From contig NC_030817.1 in the NCBI RefSeq assembly GCF_001704415.2, positions 28,717,550-28,781,549 on the forward strand: DNA of 64,000 nt, given 5' to 3'. Under the pieces are notes generated by a model. The model had not been told where the DNA came from. It saw nothing but the letters and a program-made list of their open reading frames with translations, and searched no databases. Made by a program: the position numbers and the translations under genes. Shown here piece after piece: positions 11,041 to 23,500 of the stretch. The DNA is from Capra hircus (taxonomy: Eukaryota > Chordata > Mammalia > Artiodactyla > Bovidae). Each line of letters begins with the position of its first letter. Position 1 is the first letter of the stretch.

Positions 11041-12688
11041 TCTATAGTATAGAATATCTGTATAAAAATGCCTAGTAGGTAAGTTGAAAAGTTGAATCTT
11101 TAATTCAGACACTATATCCAAGTAATATATGTGAAGTTCTATGAGTCTGAGATTTCATAAGGCAACAAGATAGCTGGAGAAAAAGGTACCAGCTCATGGA
11201 GCACTTGTAGGCAAGGAGAAAAGCAAATGGGAAAATATCAGGTATGACAGTACAGTAAGACATAGGAGAATACAGAGCTATTGAAGTTGAGAAAGAAGAA
11301 TTTTAATGAGAAAGACAATGTCAACAATCACAAATTCTGCACATAGGATTGAGAAATTGAATTTGGTAATTGAAATCATTGTTGACTTAGAGTGGTTTTA
11401 AAGAATAATTGGAATTAGATTCTAGAGTGTAGGCTGTTAGAGGAAAACTAGATATGATCATTTAAAGGATCAGCACATCCCACTGATTTTTGTTGAGACA
11501 TTTATAAATACGAGCACATTAATTTTCCTAGCAAGAGTTTGTCAAGCACCTACTTATAGGCAAAGGACAGCTCTTTTCTTGGAATTTAAATGTATAGATT
11601 GGGGTGACAGTGGTAGAGGAGTGTTTTAAAGTATTTAGATAATATAAGTAATTTAAAAGTGGTGAAGACTTTCAAACACTATTCAGTAAAATATAGATGA
11701 AAGTAAACGGAGGTCAATCAGAGTCATTTCCTTTTAAGGCATGAGATGTGAACAAGCCATGTGGTAAAGAAAATGAGACATGGGGAGTGAATTAGAAACT
11801 GGAGAAATATTTTCAGGGAAAGAATAAACCATATTAAGAATATATATACATATATAAGGACTGATATGTTCAGGAACTAGCATTGCTCCTGTTTTATGGC
11901 TAGTGAGTTTGAAAGCCAAAAACCAATAAGTGGCCAAGAGAGTTTTTATCTTGCTCTTATTATCCTTATCTATTTTATTTATTAAAGTTTAATTTACTAG
12001 CATTTTTCTAACACTCATTTTTTGGTCTAATACATTACAAACCAGTTTTGCAATCTTACTTTATTCTCCCCACAGAAAATACCTCAAATCAAGTCTCTGC
12101 TGTCCAGTATGCTAACGAGCAATCCTAAATGGTGGAAACTTAGCAGCACAGCAGGCTGTAGTCCTCTGGCAGGCAGACAGAAGAGAGCGAGAATCCCAGT
12201 CAAGGGCAGGAGCACACTAGATCAGAAAAAGTTAATTATCATGTATGCATGGACCAGTAGTAAAAATCACTAATATAAGAGAACTTAGAGAAACTGACTA
12301 CCCATCTGGGCTAGCACCCACTCTGGTGTTCACATGAGGGTGTGGGGAAGGGTAGAACCGAAGGACTGGTAGATGGCAATGTCTTAGGCATAGATCAGAA
12401 TATTCTGACTGTGAAGTACAAGCATCAGGGTCAATATTGGGAGACATGTTGACAGGCATAAGGGTGGGGCTCTTTAGCCTACTGAGTGAGGAATCTGTCC
12501 TGTCTGGGAACTTGAGAAACTTAGACCTGGATAAAAATAATCTTACACAGGAAAATTAGTTAAAGATAGAATCTGCACCTCTTAAGCCCTAACATGATAG
12601 TCCTAGAGTGGAACAAAACATCCCTTCCCAACTTATCAGTGGGAATACAGGGCCTCCTAGGTCACAAGGACCTGATTCTTTATACACT
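11041..12688. other. Apparently unique sequence
   Basis: No repeat family, exon or RNA gene recognised. The stretch is moderately A+T-rich and has only short open frames, the longest 67 codons on the minus strand at 11734-11937. Confidence 0.4.
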
Positions 12689-12819
12689 GTATTAGAGATT
12701 GAATTAAGTTTCCCCCCAAATATGTTAAAGTTCTAGCCTCAGAATACAACCTTATGTAGGGGTAGGATTACTGAAAGTGTAATAAACATGAGATCATACT
12801 GGACTGTGAAAGTGAAAGT

Positions 12820-14050
12820 TGCCGGGAGACAGCGTGAGGAGTCCCACCCGTGACAAGGTCATGTGGCAGAGATCTGATGGGCAAGGCGAGTCAGATCTCA
12901 GGGCTTCCCCCTGGTATTTCTTGAGCATGTACCCAAAAAACCAAAGTCTGCCAGCCTTTGTACTCTGCTTTTCCTCTCTTCTGACACACTCTGGAAAAAG
13001 TCAGCTCAGGGCTTTAGTCTTCTGCATTTGAAAGGGTGTTTCGATCCCCAAACCCCTCTGATGGCTTTCTAGCCTGCCTGCAGGACTCGTACAGCTGCGC
13101 ATGTGATTGTTGGAGGCCTCCCAACCCAGGAGGCACAGAAAGCTTAAAACATCCTAGGAATGTACCAAGGAGTCAAAATCATTAGACTAGGACTAATTAA
13201 AGGTTTCATTTGTTGAGCCAATACTTGCTGCCAAATTTTCATATCTTTTATTTGTAGATATAGTTGGTATATAGAAAAACAGGTAGTAGACCTGGTATTA
13301 GCAATGTTAGATCTTTGAGTAAAGTACTTTCTTTGTTATAACCCACTGCACCTTTGTTCTACAGGAATGTAACTTTATTTAGTACTTTGAGGGTGATGCA
13401 GAGTAAAGAAAAAACACTTCTAGGGAAAAGGAGTTTTCTGGTTGATAGACAATTATCCAGGAAGAGAGCCATAAAAATGTTAACAGGCCTCTTGGCCAGA
13501 AGATAATGTAAACCACCTGAGACCTTTTGTATACAGGAGGATATGCAAAAAGAAAGCCTTGTCTCAATGAGGGTCAGGACGGCTGCCCCTGCATAACACT
13601 GCATATTCCATTTTTTCTTTATGTACAACTTAGGGTATATAAGCTGATTTTTAAAAATAAAATTTTGAGAGTCTTGCGCCGATGCTTGGCTTCCCCATGT
13701 TGTTCTTTTCTCCCCTTTTCGGCTGAATTCTCACCTGGAGTGGGGAGGCTCACCATGTATACTTACTTGCCCTGGCTTCTAAGATCCACGTGAAAGGGAG
13801 CCTAAGGCGGGGCACCCTTTGATATTCAAGTGGGCGCTGGTGGCCTAACGTAGATGGTGCAAAACTCTTGTCTCAAGGTTTTATTGGTTTTCCCTGTAAA
13901 CCAAGTTATTCAGCCTCTTTTTCTCCACCTAAATTTCCTACTATATTATTTCTTCCTAATTTAATTTTATATTTCTAAATAAATAAGTTTCCCTCGCCTA
14001 TCTGTCTCCCCTTCGAATCACCCTGGATCCACCAGGGCTGGACCCCAGCA
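12820..14050 (+). mobile_element. Solo LTR of a class II-type endogenous retrovirus (BTLTR1-like), 1231 bp, 6-bp TSD
   Basis: Begins tgccgggaga and ends ccccagca, the TG...CA rule for LTRs. It is flanked by perfect gaaagt copies at 12814-12819 and 14051-14056. A 6-bp duplication fits ERV2/betaretrovirus-like integrases. A TATA-like tatataa is at 13636-13642, with aataaaa at 13656-13662. There are no gag, pol or env sequences, so it is a solo LTR left by recombination between two LTRs. The BTLTR1 name is from memory; orientation is inferred from the TATA/polyA order. Confidence 0.88.
13636..13662 (+). promoter_or_regulatory. LTR TATA-like box and polyadenylation signal
   Basis: tatataa, then aataaaa 13 bases further on, inside the solo LTR. 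Close TATA/AATAAA spacing near the U3/R boundary is known in some betaretroviral LTRs. Whether it still initiates transcription is unknown. Confidence 0.5.
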
Positions 14051-14538
14051 GAAAGTGAAGTCGCTCAGTCGTGTCCAATCCTCAGCGACCCCATGGACTG
14101 TAGCCTACCAGGTTCCTCCATCCATGGGATTTTCCAGGCAAGAGTACTGGAGTGGGTTGCCATTTCCTTCTCCAGGGGATCTTCTTGACCCAGGGATCGA
14201 ACCCAGGTCTCCCTCATTGTAGGCAGACACTTTACTGTATGGTGGGCCCTTAATCCAATGAAACTGTTGTTCTTATAAGAAAACAGCAATGCAAAGCCTT
14301 AAGCAAGCAGGGAGAGCACCATGTGATGGCAAAGGCAGAGACTGGAATTGTAGAGTTGCAAGCCAAGGGACACCTAAAATTTCTAGAAAACCATCAGAAG
14401 CTAGGAGGAGACAAGGAAGGAGTCCCTGTAAGTTTACACAGAAAATATGGCTCTGCCAACACCTTGATTTCAGACTTCTTGGCCTTCAGAAATGTTGAAA
14501 CAATAAATTTCTGCTTTGAACTATTAAAAAGTTAATAC

Positions 14539-14880
14539 GTCAATTTGTTATTATGCATTGGGAAATTATTATACCCTGGGTCCTGAAAGTAAATGGAGGA
14601 GATGACAGGAGTAGGGATTTCTGGTCAGTGGACCGGGTGAAGGCTGAAGAATTAAAAAAATGAGATTTTTCTTCCAAAGACCACAGTTAATAATCAAGAT
14701 CTTTTCCTTCATCTTGTTTCCCCTTTCCTGCACTAAAACTATGCCAAATATTAAACTGTTCTCTGAATGTTTTTCACAGTTATAAACACTTGAATTAAGT
14801 TGGAGCTTAAATTCAGATTATGTTCTACTAGCCTAGATGAAAGAGAGTCAAATATTTCTTAATAGTTTAGGCACATGTCT
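14539..14880. other. No feature recognised
   Basis: AT-rich stretch between the MLT1-like LTR and an old L1. Confidence 0.4.
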
Positions 14881-16080
14881 CACTGAAATCTTTTCCTTGT
14901 AAATCTCTTTTAGATTTATGTCCCTTTTGAGTTAATTTTTGTACATAGTGCAAGGTGTCAAGTTCAGTTTTTTGCATAATGATGTCCAAATATTACAACA
15001 TCATTTATTCAAAAGTCTATCGTTTCTTAATGAACTACCTTTTTGGCAATCCAATGAAATTTATAAGTAGGACTGTTTCTAGAATATCCTTTCTATTCCA
15101 TTGATTTATGTGTCCATTCTCTAGCAAATAACATACTTTCTTGGTTACTATAGCTTTAGATTAAGTCTTAAAATCATATTGTGTGAGATCTCTAAATTTG
15201 TTCTTTATCAAAATATGTTTCAACTATTCTAGATCTTTTTCCTTTTCCATTGTCAATTTATACCAAAAAAGATTGCTTGTATCTGAACTGTGTAGAATTA
15301 TTTATAGATTAATTTGGAGAGAATTGATTGACATCATGACCATATTTTGTCTTTTAATCTAATAAATAGGTCATGGGCTTCATTTGATCTAAGCCTTCCT
15401 GACTTCTCTCACCACTGTTTTATAACATTCAGCATGAATATTTCCTAATTATTTCATGTTTTATATTACTACTCTAAATGATACTATTTTTTAAATCCAA
15501 TTTCCACTTCTTCATTGCTGGTGTGTATAAATAAAATTGAAACTTTATATTAATTTTGTACCCGACAAACTTGTGAAAATATTTATTAGATTTAGTAGCT
15601 TTTTCATAGATTATTCTGAATTTTTTGTTAGAAAACTATACAGTCCATGGAATTCTCCAGGCCTGAATACTGGAGTGGGTACCTGTCCCCTTTTCCAAGG
15701 GATCTTCCCAACCCAGGGATCAAACCCAGATCTACCACATTGCAGGCAGATTCTTTACCAGCTGAGCCATTAGGGAAGCCCAGAAAATTATGCCACTTAT
15801 GAATTAAAACAATTTTAGTTTATCCTTTCCAATCCTTTTTTTTCTTACTTTATTACACTGAACAGAACCCCTAGAATGATGTTGAAGAAGAAGGATGAGA
15901 GCAGACATAATACTTGTTTTCTGATATTAACAGAATAATATTCAGCCTTTTACCATTAATTATTAGCTGCAGGATTTTTCTATCGATTCCCTTTATTGGA
16001 GTGAGAAAGGTTCCTTATATTCTTAGTATAACAAGAGTTTTCATCATAAATGAGTGTTGGATTTTGCCAAAAATTTTCTA
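14880..16080 (-). mobile_element. Ancient L1 ORF2 remnant
   Basis: Plus strand carries reverse-complement landmarks of old L1 ORF2, such as catcatttattcaaaagtc, tctattccattgatttatg and ttggttactatagctttag. No frame survives. It is split by the SINE at 15641-15781. Confidence 0.6.
15641..15781 (-). mobile_element. Bov-tA SINE, truncated at its tail end
   Basis: Reads gtccatggaattctccaggc to gagccattagggaagccc on the plus strand, so the BovB-like tail is missing. It is flanked by agaaaactat (15630-15639) and agaaaattat (15782-15791), a TSD with one mismatch. This suggests the short form was inserted as such. Confidence 0.88.
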
Positions 16081-17407
16081 TATTCTAGTCAATCTTTCAT
16101 CATGTATCTTCTTCCCTCTTTATCGTGCCTGTCCACTGTTTTCATGTCTGTACCCTCCCCATTGACCTTCTGATCTTTCTGTCTCATCTTATATCCAGCA
16201 TCAGTCTAGTGACTTGAACAACTATCCTTCCAGTTTTTCTTGGTTTAACCCAAAATTTCATCAAAACTCTCTACTCTCTATTTATCCAGCCTGGGAAGAA
16301 GCCTTTTCACCACATCCTCATCCTCCATCACACAATACTGTATGTACCTCTTTGAAATCACATAACCTAGTAAGCATAAAAATTACTATTATATAAATAC
16401 CACTTGATACAAGTTTATTTCATTGTAATTTATCTCCTTTTCACAATAGGTTGATATTGTTCAAATTTATCATGATTTCATTGTTTGGGGGTTCTGTCAC
16501 ATAGATTTATGTTTCGACAACACCAACCTATTTCTGTTATGCTAGCAGATCAACAAATTGGCAGAGTTTGAATATTTTGAGTCTCACTGACAAAAAAAAT
16601 AAGCCATTTCCTTTACTATTTACATTTTAAAGCAATCACCAGATTTAATATGATTAACGTATATTACATAAGAGTGATAACGGTCTCACATTGGGAGTTT
16701 TGTAATTTAGCAACTTGATTTTCCATAACTTAGTCTTCCCTTTCATCTATGACCCGCCAGAGAATGATATCCTTATTTTATATACCAGTTTTTTCATATC
16801 TCAGCACTTGAATAATTTCTCCTTTTTCCCAATAGGTTTGCTTCACCTTGATCTATTTTTGTCTTTCCTAGTTCTCCTCCTTGCTGTTGTCTATTTCCTC
16901 TAAATCTCAAACCCATTATGTTTTCTCTCTTCAGGCTGTTACTTGATATTGTTTCTTACTTATGTTCAACATTCCATGAATATACAGAGAAGCCCCTGAC
17001 CAAATGTTTCCAAAATTTATTTTAAAAATAAATGAATAAAACAAATAATACGAAGCTTGCTGCTGCTGCTAAGTTGCTTCACCCTCATAATATCTGAGTA
17101 AGATCTATTTAAAGGAAATGGTAAAACTCTTATGTTCCCCATATGCACAAGAAAATCCTGAAATCCTAAAAGAAGCAATAATATGGAAAGTTTGATTTTC
17201 GTGACTCATTCAGCCCAGTTCCTCACTCATAGACAAGAGGTGTAACCTCAAATACATTTAAATATATTTTAATTATATTTTGAACTTAAGAGAAATTTAC
17301 AAACTTTATCATGACAGAAGATTTGATCTGTTTTTCTTATATAGTGTTTTACAACTTTTGAACTAGTAGTCAAGATTTAAAATTTGGGACATTTTACATA
17401 AAATTCT
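16081..17407. other. AT-rich sequence with a 30-base SINE scrap
   Basis: No gene recognised. gctgctgctgctaagttgct at 17058-17077 looks like the terminal scrap of a minus-strand Bov-A2. The rest is featureless to me. Confidence 0.4.
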
Positions 17408-17848
17408 GTTTTTGTTTTTCTTTCTTTTTCTATTGAAGTATATTTGATTTATAATATATTAGTTTCAAGTGTGCAACATAGTGATTCAATATTTTTATAT
17501 ATTAAACTCCATTTAAAGTACTTACAAAATAATGGCTATATTTCACTGCATTATAAAATATATCTTGTTGCTTATCTATTTTAAAAAATAGTAGTTGCTA
17601 CCACTTAATCACCTATCCCTATCTTGCCCTTCTCTGCTTCCCTGTCCCCACTGGCAAGTACCAGTTTGTTTTCTTTGTGAGTCTTTTTGTTTTGCTGTAT
17701 ACATTCGTTTTATTGGTTAATTTGACATGTAAGTGTTGAACATCTGTTTTTCTCTGATTTATTTCACTATGTATAATGCATTCTATATTCATCTACATTG
17801 TTATACATGGCAGAATTTCATTATTTATTAAGGTTGAGTAATACTCAT

Positions 17849-18335
17849 TACTTTGCCAACAAAGGTCTGTCTAGTCAAGGCTTTGGTTTATCCAGTAGTC
17901 ATGTATGGATGTGAGAGCTGGAATACAAAGAAAGCTGAGCGCAAAATAACTGATGCTTTTGAACTGTGGTGTTGGAGAAGATTCTTGAGAGTCCCTTGGA
18001 CTGCAAGGAGATCCAACCAGTCCATCCTAAAGGAAATCAGTCCTGAATATTCATTGGAAGGACTGTTGTTGAAGCTGAAACTCCAATACTTTGGCCATCT
18101 GATGCGAAGAACTGACTCATTGGAAAAGACCCTGATGCTGGGAGTGATTGAAGTTAGGAGGAGAAGGGGATGATAGAGGATAAGATGGTTGGATGGTATC
18201 ACCAACTCAATGGACATGAGTTTGAGTAAGCTCCAGGAGTTGGTGATGGACAGGGAAGCCTGGCATGCTGCAGTTCATGAGGTTGCAAAGAGTCAGACAC
18301 AACTGAGTGACTGAACTGAACTGAACTGAATATTC
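17849..18335 (+). mobile_element. BovB 3' end inside L1, probable 8-bp TSD
   Basis: Starts at ttactttgccaacaaagg and encodes 100 codons of the BovB C-terminal region at 17853-18173 (CESW, ELWCWRRFLRVPWTARRSN). It ends with actgaactgaactgaactga. The sequence atactcat occurs at 17841-17848 and 18336-18343 and fits a TSD. The old L1 resumes on the other side. Confidence 0.92.
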
Positions 18336-18654
18336 ATACTCATACACACACACGTATACGTACACCTATGCCACATCTTTACCCATTTATTTGTTGATGG
18401 ACAATTAGATTGCTTCCATATCTGGCTACTGAAAATAATCCTATGAATGCTGGGATGCATACATCTTTTCAAATTAGTATTGTTTGTTTTCTTCAGATAT
18501 ATACCCAGTAGTGGAATTACTGGACCATATATGGTAGTTCTGTTTTTAGTTTTGAGGAATCTCCACACTATTATCCATAATAACTTCTTTAATTTACAAT
18601 CCTACCAACAATGTACTAGGGTTTCCTTTGCACCACATCCTCAGTAATATTTTC

Positions 18655-19109
18655 TTCAGTTCAGTTCAGTTCAGTCGCTCAGTCGTGTCCGACTCTTTGC
18701 GACCCCATGAATCGCAGCACACCAGGCCTCCCTGTCCATCACCAACTCCCGGAAATCACTCAGACTCACTTCCATCGAGTCCGTGATGCCATCCAGCCAT
18801 CTCATCCTCTGTCATCCCCTTCTCCTCTTGCCCCCAACCCCTCCCAGCATCAGAGTCTTTTCCAATGAGTCAATTCTTTGCATGAGGTGGCCAAAGTACT
18901 GCAGCTTCAGCTTTAGCATCATTCCTTCCAAAGAAATCCCAGGGCTGATCTCCTTCAGAATGGACTGGTTGGATCTCCTTGCAGTCCAAGGGACTCTCAA
19001 GAATCTTCTCCAACACCACAGTTCAAAAGCATCAATTCTTCGGCACTCAGCCTTCTTCACAGTCCAACTCTCACATCCATACATGACCCCAGGAAAAACC
19101 ATAGCCTTG
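18655..19109 (-). mobile_element. BovB 3' end inside L1, inverted relative to its neighbour
   Basis: Plus strand begins with the tandem cagttcagttcag tail and ends at ccatagccttg. The minus strand encodes the BovB C-terminal region (18812-19100: YGCESWTVKKAE, ELWCWRRFLRVPWTARRSN). Comparing the flanks with the L1, about 30 bases of target seem to be missing and no TSD is visible. Confidence 0.92.
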
Positions 19110-20130
19110 TTATTCTGATAGGTGTGAGGTGATAATGTAGTTTTTATTAGCATGTCCCTGATGATTGATAGTGACATTTTTTTCATGTTCCAATTGGCCA
19201 TTTATATACCATCTTTGGAAAAATATCTATTCAGGTCTTTTGCCCATTTATTAATCAGGTTGTATATTTTTGATATTGAGACATTATCTATTTATATATT
19301 TTTATATTAATCTCTTACTGTTCTATCATTTGCAAATATTTTCTCCTATTCAGTAGGTTGTCTGTCTTTCTGTTTTGTTGATGGTTTCCTTTACTGTGCA
19401 AGAGGTTTTAAATTTAATTAGGTCCTATTTGTTTCTTTTGCCTTAGGAAGCAGATCAAAGTATACATATATGCTACAATTTATGTCAGAGTTCACTTCTA
19501 GTTTTATGGTTTGAGGTCTGATATTTGGGTCTTTAATCCATTTTGAGTTTGTTTTTGAGTATGGTGTTAGAAAATGTTATTATTTCATTCATTTACATGT
19601 AGCTATCCAGTTTTCCCAGAACCACTTATTGAAGAGACTGTCTTCCCCCACTGGTTATTTTTGCCTTCTTTGTCATAGATTAATTGACCACAGTGTGTGT
19701 GTTTGTTTCTGGGCTCTCTATCCTATTTCACTGATCTTTCTGTGTCAGTACCATATTGTTTTGATTGCTGTGGTTCTGTACTATAGTCTGAAGTCAGGAA
19801 GCTTGATACCTCCAGCTTTACTTTTTTCTCAAGGTTGCTTTGGTTATTCAGGGTCTTTTGTGGTTCCATATAGATTTCATGGTTATTTGTTCAAGTTCTG
19901 TGAAAAATGTCCTGGGTATTTTAATAGGGATTACATTAAGTCAGTAAACTGCTTTGGGCAGTATGCATATTTTAACAATATTAATTCTTCCAGTCCAAAA
20001 GCACAGAATATCTTTCCATGTCTTTGTATCATCTTCAGTTTCCTTCATTAGCACGTTATATTTTTCAGAGTGTAGGTCTTTCAACTCCTTGGCTAAGTTT
20101 ATTCCTAGATATTTTCTTCTTTTGGAGGCA
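19110..20130 (-). pseudogene. L1 ORF2 C-terminal remnant
   Basis: The minus strand corresponds to the region after the RT domain of L1 ORF2. The plus strand shows the antisense of known ORF2 landmarks (agtaccatattgttttgatt). Multiple stops; no catalytic motifs are present. Its 5' neighbour is ORF1 sequence, so endonuclease and RT are missing. Confidence 0.6.
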
Positions 20131-20282
20131 ATACTTTCTTAATGAGTCTTATTTCTTGTTATAGCCTTTTATTTTACACTTTGAGAATACTCTTTAACAT
20201 TTTTTTTAGGGTCCATTTAGTATTGATGAACTCTTTACTTTTTACTTATCTGAGAAATTCTTTAGTTCTGCTCAATTCTAAA

Positions 20283-20585
20283 TTACAATCTTGCTGGGTA
20301 GAGTATCTTAAGTTGTAGGTTTTTCTCATTTAGCGCTTTGAATATATCATACCACTCCCTTCTGGCCTCAAAAGCTTTGGCCAAAAAATCAGCTGCTAGT
20401 TTTATTGGGGTTTCCTTGTATATGACTGTTTTTCTTTTTACCTTTAGAAGTCTCTCTTTCCCTTTTGCCATTTTAACTACGATATGTTTTACTGTGTGCC
20501 TGTTGTATTTTGCTTTGTTTAGTATCCTCTGTATTTCATGTGGCTGCATATCTGTTTCCTTCAGGTTTGTGATGTTTTCAGACAT
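20283..20585 (-). pseudogene. L1 ORF1p C-terminal remnant
   Basis: A 100-codon open frame. The second half matches the ORF1p C-terminal domain pattern: FEARREWYDIFKALNEKN and LQLKILYPARL, preceded by a basic stretch HTVKHIVVKMAKGKERLL. ORF1p is an RNA-binding chaperone that forms L1 RNPs. The RRM and coiled coil are not in frame. It is a fragment of a dead element. Confidence 0.8.
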
Positions 20586-23500
20586 AATTTTACCAAATAC
20601 ATTTTCTATTTAATACATATCTACTTCTCTCTGTGTGTTTCTGCTGGGACCCCTATAATATGGATGCTAGTATGCTTGGTGTTGTCCCAGAGGTCCCTTA
20701 AGCTGTTCTCATTTTTCCCTATTTTTCTTTCTGTTCTTCTGATTGGACAATGTCCATTATTCTGTCTTCCAGATCACTTATGCATTCCTCTGTATCATCT
20801 AGTCTGCTGTTAATTCATTCTAGTATGTTTTTCATTCCACCTATTGTAGCCTTCATTTCTGACTCATTTTTTAAATATATTTTTCATTTCCTTTTAAAAA
20901 TTCTCACTGTGCTCATCAATTCTTATCCCTAGTTAACATTCTTAGTACTAATGTTTTGAATTGTTTAACTGGTAAATTGTTTCTTTTTCATTAGATTTTT
21001 CCCCCCATGGTTTTTTCTTGCTCTTTCAATTGAGACAAATTCATCTGTTTCTCATTTTCCTTAACTTTCTCTGTTTCCATGAAGTTAGACGAAATGCTTA
21101 CCTTCTGTGGTCTTGAAAGGGTATCCTTAAGTACAAGCATCCACATGGTCTGCATATGCCCAGTGGCTTTGGTAGGCAAGCTGTATTTGACATGGACACA
21201 AATCATCTCTTTCTCCAGGGCATGCTGGCAGTTATCATCTTTGTAGGAGATGTAGTGGCTAGGCAAGGATCCACGTTTGAGCCAGGCTCACTGGCTCAGT
21301 GGCCATCACTGCCCTTTTAGGAGTGGAGTAATGTACCAAATAGAAGAAGCAAAAGCCCTGAGGATCAAGTTTGAGGTGGCTCCATTCATTTTAAGTGTAA
21401 TTAATTCTCTCTCCCCTTCCAACACTGGCACCCTTGCCCCAGAGGGTAGCAATGCTTGAGCAAAAGGGACTGGTGTGGAAATTCTGCATGGTTTGGGGAA
21501 TGAGATGTAGTGGTTCGGCCAGGGTCAGAGAATAGATTGCTCTTGATGTGCTGCCTGTGTAAGTAATAGTAATGATTACCAGTGTCCTGATCAGATGCTG
21601 CTTCAGGTCTTCAGGCCTCTTTTGTCCTACAGCTGAACTCTCCACTAGGACTGTGTTCCCTTGCCCTGGTTTGTTGCCTCTCCAAAGGGCATGGGGGACC
21701 TGTGTGAGCACTTGGTGTAGGTCAAGGCAAAGGCTTTGGCAATCCAGATGTAGACACAGATTTGGTCTGCTTCTAATGTGCTGACTATTTAGGTGTCATT
21801 GATGGCTGCCCCCACACTGCTCAGAAGCAGATTAGGTCTGAGCCACCTCTGTGTCTCACAGTGAATTCTCTCCTTGGCCATAGCAGCCCTCACGGCAGTG
21901 TGGAGCTATGTCATGAAATAAGTGAGGCAGGAGCATCTGCTCAGCTTAGGCTAGGGTACACACTGGGACAGTCTTACAAAACTGAACAAACAGCTGACAT
22001 CAACCCTCTCTGCCCTGACTCAGGAACAGACAAGCATGTGTAAGCTCCTCAGGAGTGGGGTGCAGGCTTCCCACAGTTCTCCTGTTAGCCTCACTGGCCC
22101 TCCAACCAGTCAAGGGAGCTTATCTTCCCTGGGTCTGACCCAGGTCTGGGATGCCCAGTAAGTGTCTCAAACTGTTCACTCCCCAGGGAGGATCGCCACC
22201 CATGTGATCTCTCTTTTCTTCTGAGCCCCATCTCAGAGACACAGGTCCCAACCTGATTGCTTCTCTTCCTAAATTATTCTGTGTGGATCCTTCTTATAGC
22301 TTGATTGTATATGAGTCTTCCAGTCTTCAGCTGATTGTCAGTGAGACTGTTCCACATGTTGATATATTTTTGATGTGTTCATGAGAAGTAGTAAATTCAG
22401 CATTTCCTCTTATCTTGTTCATATTTTACATAAGGCCTTTGTGTCAGATTTGTCTTTTGCAAATGTTTTCCTCAATCTGATCTTTGTTTAATTCTCTTGA
22501 CAGTGTATTTTGCAAAAGAGAATTTTTTCATTTTGGTAAAATCTACCTCATCACAATTCTTTCCCTCATTGTTCATACCTTGATGTGTCTAAAAAATAAT
22601 CACCACATCAAAGGTCATTCAGGTTTTCTCATATGTTTTTTCCTACGAGTTTTTTCTTTTGTGTTTCATATTTGTCTGTAATCCATTTCGAATTAGCATA
22701 TTTGAAGAAGGGTTTACAGTCTGTTTCTGTATTCCTTTTTTTTTTTTTTGCATAATATTCAGATGTTCCAGCACCATTTGTTGAAAAGACTGTCTTTCCT
22801 CCATTGCCTTGCCCTTACTCCTTTGTCAAAGATCAATTGACTACATTTATGAGAGTCTACTTCTGGGATCTCTACTCTGTTTCATTGATCTGTTTATCTA
22901 CTCTTTTTAGCAGTATCACAATGTCTTGATTACTGTAGCTTTATAGTAACTCCTGAGGTTGGGTACTGTCAGTCCTTCAACTTTATTTTTCTCTTTTGAC
23001 GTTCTACTGGATATTGAGTCTTTTACTTTACCATATCAACTTCAGAATCAGTGTGTTGATATCTATAAAATAACTTGCTCGAATTTTGATTGGGATTGAA
23101 TTGAATCCATAGATCAAGTTGAGAAAAACTGACATTTTCACAATAATCAGACTTTACACTCATGAACATGGACTCTCCATGTATTTAGTTCTTTGATTTC
23201 TTTCAGAGTTTTGTAGTTTTCCTTACATAAATCTATAAATATTTTGTTAGACTTGTACCTAATAATTTAATTTTTGAGGGAACTAATGTAAATGGTAGTG
23301 TTTTCAATTCAAACTGTACTTGTTCATTGCTGATATATAGGAAAGAAACTGATATTTAAATATTGACCTATATCTCACAACCTTGCTGTAATTATCTGTT
23401 CCAGAGGATTTTTGTCAGTTCTTCCGTATTTTCTACATAAAAAGTCATGCCATCTGTGAACAAAGTTTTATTTCTTTCTTCCCAAACAGTATACCTTATT

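Larger units (their letters stand above)
12804..14239 (-). mobile_element. Bov-tA SINE split by an LTR insertion
   Basis: The tail end (gactgtgaaagtgaaagt) lies at 12802-12819. The rest resumes at 14051 with gaaagtgaagtcgctcag and runs to about 14239. Joined without the LTR and one copy of gaaagt it would be a normal SINE. It lies inside the MLT1-like LTR, so it is younger than that LTR and older than the ERV LTR. Confidence 0.88.
12689..14538 (+). mobile_element. MLT1-like ERVL-MaLR LTR split by nested insertions
   Basis: Left part 12689-12803 (tgtattagagattgaattaag, then cctcagaatacaacc). Right part 14240-14538 (gtgggcccttaatccaatg, accttgatttcagacttctt, aataaatttctg). These are the two halves of one old mammalian LTR in the same orientation. 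They are separated by a SINE that itself contains a retroviral LTR. A similar LTR without interruption is at 59562-59969. Confidence 0.75.
17408..22430 (-). mobile_element. Old L1, minus strand, internally deleted, with two BovB insertions
   Basis: From right to left: a 5'UTR-like region (about 20960-22430), ORF1 remnants (20283-20585), then a jump to the ORF2 C-terminus (about 19110-20130) and the 3'UTR (17408-18655 with gaps). The ORF2 endonuclease and RT core is missing, so a deletion of several kilobases happened before or after insertion. BovB copies at 17849-18335 and 18655-19109 split the 3' part. Confidence 0.75.

Noticed and set aside
12820..14050. Retroviral coding genes in the LTR
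   Set aside because: Short frames at 12819-13031 and 13359-13793 lie within the LTR, which is solo. No gag, pol or env similarity is seen.
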